Origin: Firmicutes bacterium UBA6132
GTDB taxonomy: Bacteria; Bacillota_A; Clostridia; Tissierellales; Sedimentibacteraceae
Direction of reading: 5' to 3'
DNA length: 21,977 nt
NCBI GenBank assembly: GCA_002435835.1
Contig: DIVM01000112.1
Location: 1 to 21,977, forward strand
Positions 7,342-15,052 of the stretch are shown here, one piece after another. Each line of letters opens with the position of its first letter. Positions within the stretch are counted from its first letter, which is position 1. The position numbers and the translations under genes were made by a program. Below the pieces are notes generated by a model. It was not told the DNA's origin. It saw only the letters and a list, made by a program, of their open reading frames with translations, and made no database searches.

Positions 7342-9762
7342 ATGAATTTTAAGGAATACTTACAAAAAAATATAGTAATATTTGATGGAGCAATGGGAAC
7401 CGAGCTTCAGAAAAAAGGTCTTAAATTAGGAGAGGTACCAGAAACATTAAATATACTTGAACGAAATAATATAATTGAAATTCACAAAGAATATATACAA
7501 TCAGGCGCAAAAGTAATAACATCAAATACATTTGGGGCCAATGAATTAAAGCTTAAATCAACTTCTTATTCAGTTGAAGAAATAATAGATGCAGCCATAT
7601 CATTAGCTAAAGAAGCAAAAAAAGATATAAATGAAGAAATATATATTGCTTTAGATATAGGGCCTATTGGGGAACTTGTTGAACCAATGGGAAAATTAAC
7701 ATTTGATGAAGCGTATGAAATATTTAAAAGACAGGTTATACAAGGTGTTAAATCTGGAGCAGATTTAATTTTAATTGAAACAATGACTGATTTATATGAA
7801 ACAAAAGCAGCAGTTCTTGCTGCAAAAGAAAACAGCTCATTACCTGTAATAGCTACTATGTCTTTTGAGCAGGACCACAGAACATTTACAGGATGTCTTC
7901 CAAGTAGCATGGCTATAACTCTACAGGGATTAGGGGTTGATGCTTTAGGTATAAATTGTTCATTAGGACCTAAAGAAATATATCCTATTGTAGAAGAATT
8001 AATGAAGTACACGGATATACCTGTTTTAGTTCAAGCAAATGCAGGATTACCAGTTGTTAGAAATGATGTTACATACTATGACGTATCCCCAGATCAATTT
8101 TCAGATATTGCATTGAAGTTTGCTGAATTAGGTGTAAGGTTAATTGGTGGATGTTGCGGCACAAGCCCAGAATATATATTTAAAATAAAAGAAAAATTAA
8201 ATGGTGTAGTTCTTAAACAAATAGCTAAAAAGCATTGTTCGGCACTTTGTACGCCTTCAAATACGGTTTTAATTGAAGGAGTTAAAGTTATAGGTGAAAG
8301 AATAAACCCAACTGGTAAAAAATTATTTAAAGAAGCTTTAAGAAATAATGACATAGATTATATTTTAAAACAAGGCATATCTCAAATAGATGCCGGAGCA
8401 AAAATATTAGATGTCAATGTTGGTCTTCCTGAAATAAATGAACCTGAAATGATGGTTAATGTTATTAAAAAACTTCAAAGTGTAACAAGTGTTCCGTTGC
8501 AAATTGATTCATCTGACCCAAAAGCTATAGAAGCAGGTCTTAGATATATAAACGGTAAAGCAATAGTTAATTCAGTAAACGGCGAAGAAAAAGTATTGGA
8601 TAAAATACTTCCATTAGTTAAAAAATATGGTGCAGCAGTTGTTGGATTAACTTTGGATGAAAGAGGAATTCCTGATACTGCTCATGAAAGATATTTAATA
8701 GCAGAAAAAATATTAAATAAAGCTTTGTCATATGGAATTAAAAAAGAAGATGTTTATATAGATACTTTGACATTAACATGTTCAGCGCAGCAAAAAGAAG
8801 TAGTAGAAACAATTAAAGCTCTTGCTTTAGTAAAAGAAAAACTTGGACTTAAAACAGCTTTAGGTGTTTCAAATATTTCATTTGGTATGCCTAGAAGAGA
8901 TATAATAAATGAAACATTTTTATCCATAGCTATGTCAGCTGGATTGGATTTACCTATAATAAACCCAAATGACCAAGGAATGATGGATAAAGTAAGTGCA
9001 TTTAATGTTTTATATAATTTTGATGAAGGATCTAAAGAATATATAGATAAATATAAAAATTCAAGCTTAAATAAAAAAGTTGAAAATAATGTAGCTGTTT
9101 TAAATAAAGAAGAAGCTAAAACAAAAAATCAAAATAATTTAAGTTTAAAAGACATAGTAATTAAAGGGTTAAAAAATGAAGCAGCACCGATTGTAAAAGA
9201 ACTTCTTAAATCAATGGATGAACTGTCCGTAGTAAATGAATTTTTAATACCTGCATTAGATGTTGTTGGCGATGAATATGAAAAAGGAAATATTTTTCTT
9301 CCTCAATTAATACAGTCAGCAGAAACAGTTAAATCTGCATTTGATGTATTAAAAGAAAGTTTAAAAAATAATCAGTCAGCAGCTATAAGCAAAGGAAAAA
9401 TTATTCTTGCTACAGTTAAAGGCGATATCCACGACATAGGTAAAAATATAGTAAAAGTAATTCTTGAAAATTATAATTATGATATAATTGACTTAGGAAA
9501 AGATGTTCCAATAGAAAAAATAGTAGAAGAAGCTAAAAAGTATGATGAACAAATAATTGTAGGTTTAAGCGCTTTAATGACAACTACAATGAAAAGCATG
9601 AAACAAACTATAGATGAATTAAGAAAAAATAATATAAACTGCAAAGTAGTAGTAGGCGGTGCTGTTCTAACAGAAGATTACGCAAAACAAATAGGCGCAG
9701 ATTATTACGCAAAAGATGCAAAAGACGCAATAGAAATAGCAAAACAAATATTTGGACAATAA
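7342..9762 (+). CDS. metH: Cobalamin-dependent methionine synthase, short form lacking the reactivation domain
   Basis: This 806-residue enzyme transfers methyl from methyl-THF through cobalamin to homocysteine. Domains in order: homocysteine-binding barrel at about 1-285 with zinc cysteines C206 (INCSLG) and C271/C272 (GGCCGT); pterin-binding barrel at about 310-570, opening with VIGERINPTGKK; cobalamin cap domain at about 600-680; and the B12-binding Rossmann domain at about 685-806 with D695-x-H697-x-x-G700, whose histidine is the lower cobalt ligand. The protein stops after the B12 domain, so the C-terminal AdoMet-binding activation domain of the ~1200-residue E. coli form is absent. Other anaerobes use a separate reactivation protein; none is in this window. 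The ATG follows GAGG by five bases, and the gene ends before repeat-rich DNA. The domain calls are secure. Confidence 0.96.
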   Translation: MNFKEYLQKNIVIFDGAMGTELQKKGLKLGEVPETLNILERNNIIEIHKEYIQSGAKVITSNTFGANELKLKSTSYSVEEIIDAAISLAKEAKKDINEEIYIALDIGPIGELVEPMGKLTFDEAYEIFKRQVIQGVKSGADLILIETMTDLYETKAAVLAAKENSSLPVIATMSFEQDHRTFTGCLPSSMAITLQGLGVDALGINCSLGPKEIYPIVEELMKYTDIPVLVQANAGLPVVRNDVTYYDVSPDQFSDIALKFAELGVRLIGGCCGTSPEYIFKIKEKLNGVVLKQIAKKHCSALCTPSNTVLIEGVKVIGERINPTGKKLFKEALRNNDIDYILKQGISQIDAGAKILDVNVGLPEINEPEMMVNVIKKLQSVTSVPLQIDSSDPKAIEAGLRYINGKAIVNSVNGEEKVLDKILPLVKKYGAAVVGLTLDERGIPDTAHERYLIAEKILNKALSYGIKKEDVYIDTLTLTCSAQQKEVVETIKALALVKEKLGLKTALGVSNISFGMPRRDIINETFLSIAMSAGLDLPIINPNDQGMMDKVSAFNVLYNFDEGSKEYIDKYKNSSLNKKVENNVAVLNKEEAKTKNQNNLSLKDIVIKGLKNEAAPIVKELLKSMDELSVVNEFLIPALDVVGDEYEKGNIFLPQLIQSAETVKSAFDVLKESLKNNQSAAISKGKIILATVKGDIHDIGKNIVKVILENYNYDIIDLGKDVPIEKIVEEAKKYDEQIIVGLSALMTTTMKSMKQTIDELRKNNINCKVVVGGAVLTEDYAKQIGADYYAKDAKDAIEIAKQIFGQ

Positions 9763-9772
9763 AAAATTTGGA

Positions 9773-9821
9773 GATTTGGGGAGGTCGCCTTTTTTTGCTG
9801 AAAAACCTCCGTCCCCAAATC
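9773..9821. repeat. REP-like imperfect hairpin with GGGGACGG-type core
   Basis: GATTTGGGGAGGT (9773-9785) pairs with ACCTCCGTCCCCAAATC (9805-9821). The right arm has four extra bases, so the stem carries a small bulge. The 19-base loop contains a run of seven Ts. It lies 11 bases after the metH stop and may serve as its terminator. The CCGTCCC core is shared with the two direct repeats just downstream, which suggests one family of dispersed palindromic elements. Confidence 0.65.
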
Positions 9822-9861
9822 ACTTAAATGATTTAAAAAAATATTTAAAATACTCAATAAA

Positions 9862-9904
9862 AAAAAGGGTCCGTCCCTAAAATTAAAAAGGGTCCGTCCC
9901 TAAA
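9862..9904. repeat. Two tandem copies of a 20-base GGGTCCGTCCC element
   Basis: Positions 9862-9881 and 9885-9904 are identical over 20 bases: five As, then GGGTCCGTCCCTAAA. They are separated by 3 bases, giving a 23-base period. The GC-rich core stands out sharply from its AT-rich surroundings. The element lies between metH and ispA, and the second copy ends 31 bases before the ispA ATG. Two copies with a 3-base gap do not make a CRISPR array. Confidence 0.8.
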
Positions 9905-9935
9905 TTTTCAAAAAATTATTTAAAGGTCGTATAAT

Positions 9936-10829
9936 ATGGATTTTAAAAATTGGATGTTGGAAAAAGTTAATGAAGTTGATAAATATTTAAGTAACATTAT
10001 AAAAAATAATGATAATAATCCTCAAAATATTATATATGAATCAATGAATTATAGCCTAATGTCTGGAGGGAAAAGACTTCGTCCTGTACTTTTATTAGGA
10101 GCTTATGAAATTTTTAATAGTGATTATAAAAAAGCAATGCCATTTGCATGTTCAATGGAAATGATTCATACATATTCTTTAATTCATGATGATTTGCCTG
10201 CAATGGATGATGATGATTATAGAAGAGGAAATTTATCCAACCATAAAAAGTTTAATGAAGCTATAGCCATTTTAGCAGGTGACGGTCTATTAAATAAAGC
10301 TTTTGAAGTTGGACTTGAAGCTTCTATGAATTCTGGTTTAGATTGTAATAAAGCTATAAAAGCTCTTTCTATAATAGCAAATTCTTCTGGAACGGAAGGA
10401 ATGATTGGTGGGCAAATAGTTGACATGGCTGGAGAAGAAAAAATACATAATTTAGATGATTTAAAATATATGTATTCTTTAAAAACAGGTGCAATAATTA
10501 AATCAAGTATTGAAGCTGGAGCTATATTAGGTGGTGCAAGTAAAGAGGAAATAAATGCTTTAAGTGTTTATGCTGAAAAACTTGGTATTGCATTTCAAAT
10601 TCAAGATGATATATTGGATGTTGAAGGTTCTGAAGAGCTAATAGGAAAGCCTATAGGAAGCGATGAAGCTAATAATAAAAAAACTTATGTTTCCTATGTA
10701 GGTATTGAACAAGCAAAAAAACACGTTCAAAAATATAGCTATGAAGCAATAGAAAGTTTAAATATATTTGGAAGTAAAGCAAATTATTTAATTGAATTAG
10801 CAAAATATCTAACAAACAGAGATCATTAA
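9936..10829 (+). CDS. ispA: Short-chain (E)-prenyl diphosphate synthase (farnesyl/geranyl type)
   Basis: This 297-residue enzyme condenses isopentenyl diphosphate with allylic diphosphates to make farnesyl (or geranylgeranyl) diphosphate, the precursor of undecaprenyl carrier and quinones. Seen: GGKRLRP near residue 44-50, the first Asp-rich motif HDDLPAMDDDDYRRG (residues 84-98), GMIGGQ(IV)D at 155-163, and the second Asp-rich motif FQIQDDILD at 220-228, all catalytic magnesium-binding signatures. The ATG follows AAAGG at a spacing of nine bases. The usual clostridial neighbours (xseA, xseB, dxs) are not adjacent: it lies alone between the repeat region and a terminator. The product chain length cannot be set without the residues before the first motif being compared with known enzymes; farnesyl diphosphate is the default for this family. 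Confidence 0.93.
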   Translation: MDFKNWMLEKVNEVDKYLSNIIKNNDNNPQNIIYESMNYSLMSGGKRLRPVLLLGAYEIFNSDYKKAMPFACSMEMIHTYSLIHDDLPAMDDDDYRRGNLSNHKKFNEAIAILAGDGLLNKAFEVGLEASMNSGLDCNKAIKALSIIANSSGTEGMIGGQIVDMAGEEKIHNLDDLKYMYSLKTGAIIKSSIEAGAILGGASKEEINALSVYAEKLGIAFQIQDDILDVEGSEELIGKPIGSDEANNKKTYVSYVGIEQAKKHVQKYSYEAIESLNIFGSKANYLIELAKYLTNRDH

Positions 10830-10830
10830 A

Positions 10831-10856
10831 AAAGACACGTCCCCGTGTCTTTTTTT
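10831..10856. terminator. Bidirectional terminator between ispA and murC
   Basis: AAAGACACG (10831-10839), a TCCC loop, and CGTGTCTTT (10844-10852) form a 9-bp stem directly after the ispA stop. It is followed on the plus strand by Ts to 10856, and on the minus strand by the Ts complementary to 10828-10833. It therefore serves both converging genes. It is so tight that the murC stop codon (10857-10855) lies in the T-run. Its ACGTCCCC core resembles the repeats after metH. Confidence 0.88.
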
Positions 10857-12198
10857 AATTTAAATATTCTATAACTTTATTAACATTACCTGCGCCCATA
10901 GTTATTACAGTATCGCCATCGTCAACAAAGCCTTTTATTAAAGAAGCAGCTTCTTCGAAACTTTCAGCATATACACAATCTGCTTTTAATTCTAAAACTT
11001 TATTTAATAAATCTTTTGAATGAATTTCACCCGTATCTTTTTCTCTTGCAGCATATATATCTAGTAAAATTGTTTTGTCAGAAAGTTGTAAGGCTTTTGC
11101 AAAATCATTTAATAAAGATTTAGTTCTTGTATATGTGTGGGGCTGAAAAACAGTTATTATTTTTCCGTTACTATAATTTCTTGCTGTTTTTAAAGTTGTT
11201 TTCATTTCAGTAGGATGATGAGCATAATCATCTATTACTGCTGCATTTTTGTATGTGCATTTAAATTCGTATCTTCTATGAGTTCCTTTAAAGTTTTCCA
11301 AACCTTTTTTTATTATTTTTTCATCAACACCAAGCATTAAACAAGCTGCAGCTGTAGCAATTGAGTTTAGTATATTGTGTTCACCAAAAACGTTAAGGTT
11401 AATATCCATCACTTTTTTTCCTTCAAACATCAAATCAAAGGATGGGATAGGGAAGTTGTTAATATTTGAAGCATAATAATCTGCTTCTTCTGTTAAACCA
11501 AATGAAAGTACTTTACATTTTACATTATTAAATAAATGCTTATTTTCCACATTTACAATTAAATGTCCTGTTTCAGGTATTATATTTGCATATTCTTCAA
11601 AGGCATTTTCTATGTCTTTTAAATCTTTATAATAATCTAAATGGTCTTCTTCTATATTTAAAATTAATTCCATTGTAGGATTGAATTTCAAAAAATTCCT
11701 TTTATATTCACATGCTTCAGTTACAAGCATATTAAATGAACCTTTTTTAAAATTTCCTCCTATTGAATCCATTTCGCCTCCTAAGAATATAGTTGGCTCT
11801 AATTCAGTTTCAATTAGAACAGAAGAAAGCATTCCTGTTGTTGTAGTTTTTCCATGAGTGCCTGATACGCAAATTGAATTGTTAAATTTTTTCATTATCA
11901 ATCCTAAAAACTCAGCTCTATCCATTATATGTAAATTTAATTTTTGAGCTTTTAATAGTTCAGGGTTATCATTTGAAATAGCAGACGTATAAACTACTAA
12001 GTCTATATCAGGAGTAATATTTACACCATCATGGCTTGGAAATACTTTTACACCTAATTTTTCAAGTTTTTTAGTTATATGGGATGATGTTCTGTCAGAG
12101 CCTGATATTTTAATTCCTTCATCAAGCATTAATTCAGCTAATGAACTCATGCTTATTCCACCAATACCTATAAAATATATATGATTAAATTGCTTCAT
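10855..12198 (-). CDS. murC: UDP-N-acetylmuramate--L-alanine ligase
   Basis: This 447-residue cytoplasmic Mur ligase adds the first amino acid to UDP-MurNAc in peptidoglycan precursor synthesis, using ATP. Seen: the N-terminal Rossmann-type GIGGISMSSLAE motif (residues 11-22), the ATP-binding loop SGTHGKTTTT at 111-120, the EACEY motif of the central domain, NIEEDHLDYY, and the C-terminal DDYAHHPTEM. The set is diagnostic of MurC rather than MurD/E/F. I chose the ATG at 12198-12196, ten bases after GAGGAG. An in-frame TTG at 12216 would lie within or before that SD and is less likely. The gene stands alone on the minus strand, with its own promoter and a shared terminator. Confidence 0.96.
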   Translation of the reverse strand: MKQFNHIYFIGIGGISMSSLAELMLDEGIKISGSDRTSSHITKKLEKLGVKVFPSHDGVNITPDIDLVVYTSAISNDNPELLKAQKLNLHIMDRAEFLGLIMKKFNNSICVSGTHGKTTTTGMLSSVLIETELEPTIFLGGEMDSIGGNFKKGSFNMLVTEACEYKRNFLKFNPTMELILNIEEDHLDYYKDLKDIENAFEEYANIIPETGHLIVNVENKHLFNNVKCKVLSFGLTEEADYYASNINNFPIPSFDLMFEGKKVMDINLNVFGEHNILNSIATAAACLMLGVDEKIIKKGLENFKGTHRRYEFKCTYKNAAVIDDYAHHPTEMKTTLKTARNYSNGKIITVFQPHTYTRTKSLLNDFAKALQLSDKTILLDIYAAREKDTGEIHSKDLLNKVLELKADCVYAESFEEAASLIKGFVDDGDTVITMGAGNVNKVIEYLN

Positions 12199-12300
12199 TA
12201 AATAAATTCTCCTCAAATATACGAAATTTGCTTATATATTAATATTATTCAGATACATTCATTATTAATACATATTTTAAATCAAAATCAAAATCAAAAT

Positions 12301-12329
12301 ATTATAACATGTATAAAACCTCAGTTCAA
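12301..12329 (-). promoter_or_regulatory. Promoter of murC
   Basis: On the minus strand TTGAAC (12329-12324), a 17-base spacer and TATAAT (12306-12301) form a good vegetative promoter. Transcription would start near 12294, giving a leader of about 95 bases that includes the complement of the short TCAAAA tandem repeat at 12281-12299. It is divergent from the tsaE promoter, with about 30 bases between the two. Confidence 0.7.
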
Positions 12330-12356
12330 TAAATTTTTGTTCCATGGTTTTATTCC

Positions 12357-12385
12357 TTGATTTTTAATATTAAAAAATATATAAT
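12357..12385 (+). promoter_or_regulatory. Promoter of the tsaE-tsaB-rimI operon
   Basis: TTGATT (12357-12362), a 17-base spacer and TATAAT (12380-12385) make a near-consensus promoter. The predicted start is near 12392, giving a leader of about 45 bases to the tsaE ATG at 12437, where GAAGGA serves as the SD. Confidence 0.72.
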
Positions 12386-12436
12386 CTACATTGGATTACA
12401 TATTTTATAAAATATTAATAAATACGAAGGACAAAA

Positions 12437-12907
12437 ATGAAAATAACTATAAATAATTTACAGGATACAAAAAAAGTTGGAAAAATAATAAGTGAAAATT
12501 TACTTAGTGGTACTGTTCTGTGCCTTGATGGCGATTTAGGAGCGGGGAAAACAACACTTACTCAATTTATTGCTAATGAATTTGGTATAAAAGAATATAT
12601 TACCAGCCCGACCTTTAATATAATTAAAGAGTACCAAGGAAAATTTCCTTTTTATCACATGGACGTTTACAGAATAGAATCTGAAGATGACATGTATGAT
12701 TTAGGATATGATGATTACATTTATTCTGATGGAATATGCATTATTGAGTGGTCTGACAAAATAAAAAACATGCTTCCTGAAGAAAGAATAAACATTTATA
12801 TTCAAAGAGGAGAAGATGAAAATACTAGGATTTTTTCTGTTACTGGAAAAGGTATAGTATTTGACAAAATAGTTGAGGAGTTAAAAAATGAAAATACTTG
12901 CAATTGA
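12437..12907 (+). CDS. tsaE: tRNA threonylcarbamoyladenosine (t6A) biosynthesis ATPase TsaE
   Basis: This 156-residue P-loop ATPase works with TsaB and TsaD to place threonylcarbamoyl on A37 of ANN-decoding tRNAs. Seen: the Walker A motif GDLGAGKTT at residues 32-40, the SPTFNIIKEY segment, HMDVYRIES, and IIEWSDKI near residue 100, all characteristic of the TsaE (YjeE) family. The ATG at 12437 is preceded by GAAGGA. Its last 20 bases overlap the start of tsaB, and the tsaB SD (GAGGAG) lies inside this gene, so translation of the two is coupled. The partner tsaD is not in the window. Length is normal for the family. Confidence 0.95.
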   Translation: MKITINNLQDTKKVGKIISENLLSGTVLCLDGDLGAGKTTLTQFIANEFGIKEYITSPTFNIIKEYQGKFPFYHMDVYRIESEDDMYDLGYDDYIYSDGICIIEWSDKIKNMLPEERINIYIQRGEDENTRIFSVTGKGIVFDKIVEELKNENTCN

Positions 12908-13577
12908 ATCAGCATCCGTAACTGCTTCGTGTGCAGTTTCAGAAAATGATGTTATTTTAGGAGAATATTCTTTAAGCCATAAAAAAACTCATTCAGAAAA
13001 ACTGATGCCATTAATAGAAAAACTGCTTGAGGATCTACAAATAAAAATAGAAGAAATAGATTTAATAGGTGTTTCAGAAGGACCTGGCTCTTATACTGGC
13101 CTTAGAATAGGCGCAGCTATAGCTAAAAGTTTAGCATATTCTTTAAATATTAAAATAGCTGCAGTACCAACCATGATGTCTTTAGCTGCAAATATATACA
13201 GTGAGGATAAAAAAATTATATCCATTATGGATGCTAAAGCAAAAAGAATTTATGCAGGCATTTATAAATGGGAAAATGGTAAAATAATATCTGTTAAAGA
13301 GCAATTTCCATCAACAGTTGATGATTTAATTAATATAATTAATGAATTAAATGAACCTGTCATATTAAATGGGGATGGCTCTGAAATTTACAAAAATATT
13401 TTTGAAGAAAGTATTAAAGTAAAGCCTATATTTGCACCAAAACAATTTAATTTATTAAAATCTTCTTCATTAGCTTTTATTGCCAATGAAATGGCAGCAG
13501 AAAATATAATAGAGTCATCTTCAGAGTTTACGCCTAAATATTTGCGTTTATCGCAAGCAGAAAGAAACGTTAAGTAA
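12888..13577 (+). CDS. tsaB: t6A biosynthesis protein TsaB
   Basis: This 229-residue protein is an inactive ASKHA-fold paralogue of TsaD that dimerises with it as scaffold of the bacterial t6A complex. Seen: the N-terminal MKILAIESAS strand, the HSEKLMPLI segment, and the GVSEGPGSYTGLRIG motif at about residues 62-77. These are the hallmarks of TsaB (YeaZ). It lacks the HxxxH metal site of TsaD, as expected for TsaB. The ATG lies within the last codons of tsaE after GAGGAG. It is followed by a 44-base AT-only spacer with a weak palindrome, then rimI. The tsaE-tsaB-rimI order is common in Clostridia. Confidence 0.95.
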   Translation: MKILAIESASVTASCAVSENDVILGEYSLSHKKTHSEKLMPLIEKLLEDLQIKIEEIDLIGVSEGPGSYTGLRIGAAIAKSLAYSLNIKIAAVPTMMSLAANIYSEDKKIISIMDAKAKRIYAGIYKWENGKIISVKEQFPSTVDDLINIINELNEPVILNGDGSEIYKNIFEESIKVKPIFAPKQFNLLKSSSLAFIANEMAAENIIESSSEFTPKYLRLSQAERNVK

Positions 13578-13606
13578 TATAATATAATAAATTATATTAT
13601 TAAAAT

Positions 13607-13613
13607 GGGGGGG
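13607..13613 (+). promoter_or_regulatory. Unusual poly-G ribosome-binding site of rimI
   Basis: Seven consecutive Gs lie eight bases before the rimI ATG, in a stretch with almost no other G or C. No GGAGG is present, so this tract is the only candidate SD for rimI. Upstream of it, TAATATAAT (13575-13583) and ATTATATTA (13591-13599) can form a weak AT-only hairpin. Confidence 0.6.
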
Positions 13614-13621
13614 TTTGTTTA

Positions 13622-14062
13622 ATGGAAGTAAAAATCAGAGGCATGAATTTAAATGATGTGGATGTGGTTGCCGGAATTGATAGAATATGTTTTTCCTTGC
13701 CATGGTCAAAAGATACTTTTACAAAAGAATTATTAAATAATTTAGCTTATTATCAGTGTGCAACTGTGGATGATAAAATAGTTGGCTATATGGGAATGTG
13801 GAAAATATGTGATGAAGGACATATTACAAATGTAGCAGTTTTGCCTGAATACAGGAATAGGGGAATTGCATCATTACTAATTGAAAAAATAATAGGAGTG
13901 TGCAAATGCTCTGAAATTAACAACTTGACATTAGAAGTTAGAGAATCCAATTATGGAGCCATAAGGGTATATGAAAAATATGGTTTTAAATCAGCTGGTA
14001 TACGTCCGAATTATTATCATATGCCAACTGAAAACGCAATAATAATGTGGAAAACAGTTTAA
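13622..14062 (+). CDS. rimI: GNAT acetyltransferase, ribosomal protein S18 alanine N-acetyltransferase type
   Basis: This 146-residue GNAT enzyme uses acetyl-CoA. Seen: an early FSLPWSKDTF segment typical of RimI, the acetyl-CoA-binding motif A VLPEYRNRGIASLLI (R/Q-x-x-G-x-A form), and the motif-B LEVRESNYGAIRVYEKYGF, with the conserved N and Y. Its placement straight after tsaE-tsaB is the usual RimI context and supports modification of the S18 (bS18) N-terminus, though GNAT substrates cannot be proven from sequence. The ATG at 13622 is preceded only by the poly-G tract. It is followed after 40 bases by the VanY-like gene, without a terminator, so the four genes probably share a transcript. 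Confidence 0.88.
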   Translation: MEVKIRGMNLNDVDVVAGIDRICFSLPWSKDTFTKELLNNLAYYQCATVDDKIVGYMGMWKICDEGHITNVAVLPEYRNRGIASLLIEKIIGVCKCSEINNLTLEVRESNYGAIRVYEKYGFKSAGIRPNYYHMPTENAIIMWKTV

Positions 14063-14102
14063 CAATATAAAATAACTATTCAAAATAAAGGTGGCAAATA
14101 AA

Positions 14103-14963
14103 ATGAAAAAAAAGAAACAAAAGACTAATAAATCCATAATAGTAATAATTGCATTAATAATTATTATAATAGCAGCATTTAAAGCAATTTCTAATGAAAA
14201 CTCTAAAGAACCAATCAATGAAAATCAAAATGAACAACAAAATGAAAATAATGAAAATAATGAACAACAAAATAATGGAGAACAACAAGAACCAAACAAA
14301 AATGAAGGCAGTGGTGAAACTGTAACTTCCTCAGAGCCAAATAAATATGATTTAAGTAAAACAATAGATGAAAACAATGTTGTAACAAATTCAAGCGATT
14401 TAGAAGTAGTTGTAAACAAAAAGAGATATTTACCTGAGAGTTATGTTCCCGAAGATTTAGTTCCTCTTGATGATTTGCCAACAGTTCTTGAAAATCCTGA
14501 AATTAATCAGTTAAGAAAAGTAGCACATGATGCATTAAAACTTTTATTTGAATCTGCCAAAGAAGATGGATATGAATTAAAAGCACGTTCAGGCTATAGA
14601 TCATATAATACTCAGAATTCATTATATAAATCATATGTAGCTAGCAACGGTCAGGAAGCTGCAGATAAATACAGTGCTAAGCCGGGACAAAGTGAACATC
14701 AAACAGGACTTGCAATTGACATTACAGCAGCATCAATGAATTTTCAATTAGATGATACATTTGAAAATACAGAAGAAGGTAAATGGGTAAAAGATAATGC
14801 TCATAAATTTGGTTTTATAGTGAGATATCCAAAAGGTAAAGAAAGTATAACTGGTTATTCATTTGAACCGTGGCATTTAAGATATGTTGGTGTTGAATTA
14901 GCAAAAGAAGTTTACGAAAGCCAAATGACTCTCGAAGAATACTTTGAGTCTAAAGCTCAATAA
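14103..14963 (+). CDS. Membrane-anchored D-alanyl-D-alanine carboxypeptidase, VanY family
   Basis: This 286-residue protein cleaves the terminal D-Ala of peptidoglycan stem peptides outside the membrane. Residues 1-10 are basic, 11-27 form one hydrophobic anchor (SIIVIIALIIIIIAAF), and 29-80 are an N/E/Q-rich low-complexity linker. The peptidase domain runs from about 130 to 270. Metal ligands are visible: H199 and D206 in SEHQTGLAID, and H258 in EPWHLR, with catalytic E255. GYRSYNTQ is the family's conserved substrate-binding stretch. I chose the ATG at 14103, eight bases after AAAGGTGG. The GTG at 14091 overlaps that SD. It lacks the vanX/vanY resistance context, so a housekeeping wall-trimming role is likelier than glycopeptide resistance. 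A bidirectional terminator closes the operon. Confidence 0.9.
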   Translation: MKKKKQKTNKSIIVIIALIIIIIAAFKAISNENSKEPINENQNEQQNENNENNEQQNNGEQQEPNKNEGSGETVTSSEPNKYDLSKTIDENNVVTNSSDLEVVVNKKRYLPESYVPEDLVPLDDLPTVLENPEINQLRKVAHDALKLLFESAKEDGYELKARSGYRSYNTQNSLYKSYVASNGQEAADKYSAKPGQSEHQTGLAIDITAASMNFQLDDTFENTEEGKWVKDNAHKFGFIVRYPKGKESITGYSFEPWHLRYVGVELAKEVYESQMTLEEYFESKAQ

Positions 14964-14980
14964 TAAAATTTTATCAAAAC

Positions 14981-15020
14981 AAAAAAGCAGTTTAAAAAAA
15001 TTTTTTAAACTGCTTTTTTT
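14981..15020. terminator. Bidirectional terminator between the VanY-like gene and uppP
   Basis: AAAAAAGCAGTTTAAAAAA (14981-14999) and its exact reverse complement (15001-15019) flank a single base. This gives a very long AT-rich stem whose inner A/T pairs form the loop. The outer T-runs lie on both strands, so it should stop transcription from both converging genes. Confidence 0.88.
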
Positions 15021-15052
15021 ATTTTATTTATAATTTACTACAATTATTTTAA

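Noticed and set aside
9862..9904. CRISPR-like direct repeats
   Set aside because: There are only two copies with a 3-base spacing, no further spacers and no cas genes.
12281..12299. TCAAAA short tandem repeat in the murC leader
   Set aside because: Three short units in AT-rich DNA are likely by chance; no frame, operator symmetry or hairpin is formed.
13575..13599. AT-only hairpin between tsaB and rimI as a terminator
   Set aside because: Nine A/T pairs with no T-run after it; too weak to end transcription, and the next gene follows at once.
14103..14963. Glycopeptide (vancomycin) resistance determinant
   Set aside because: The domain is VanY-like but there are no vanH/A/X or vanR/S genes nearby; a housekeeping carboxypeptidase is more likely.
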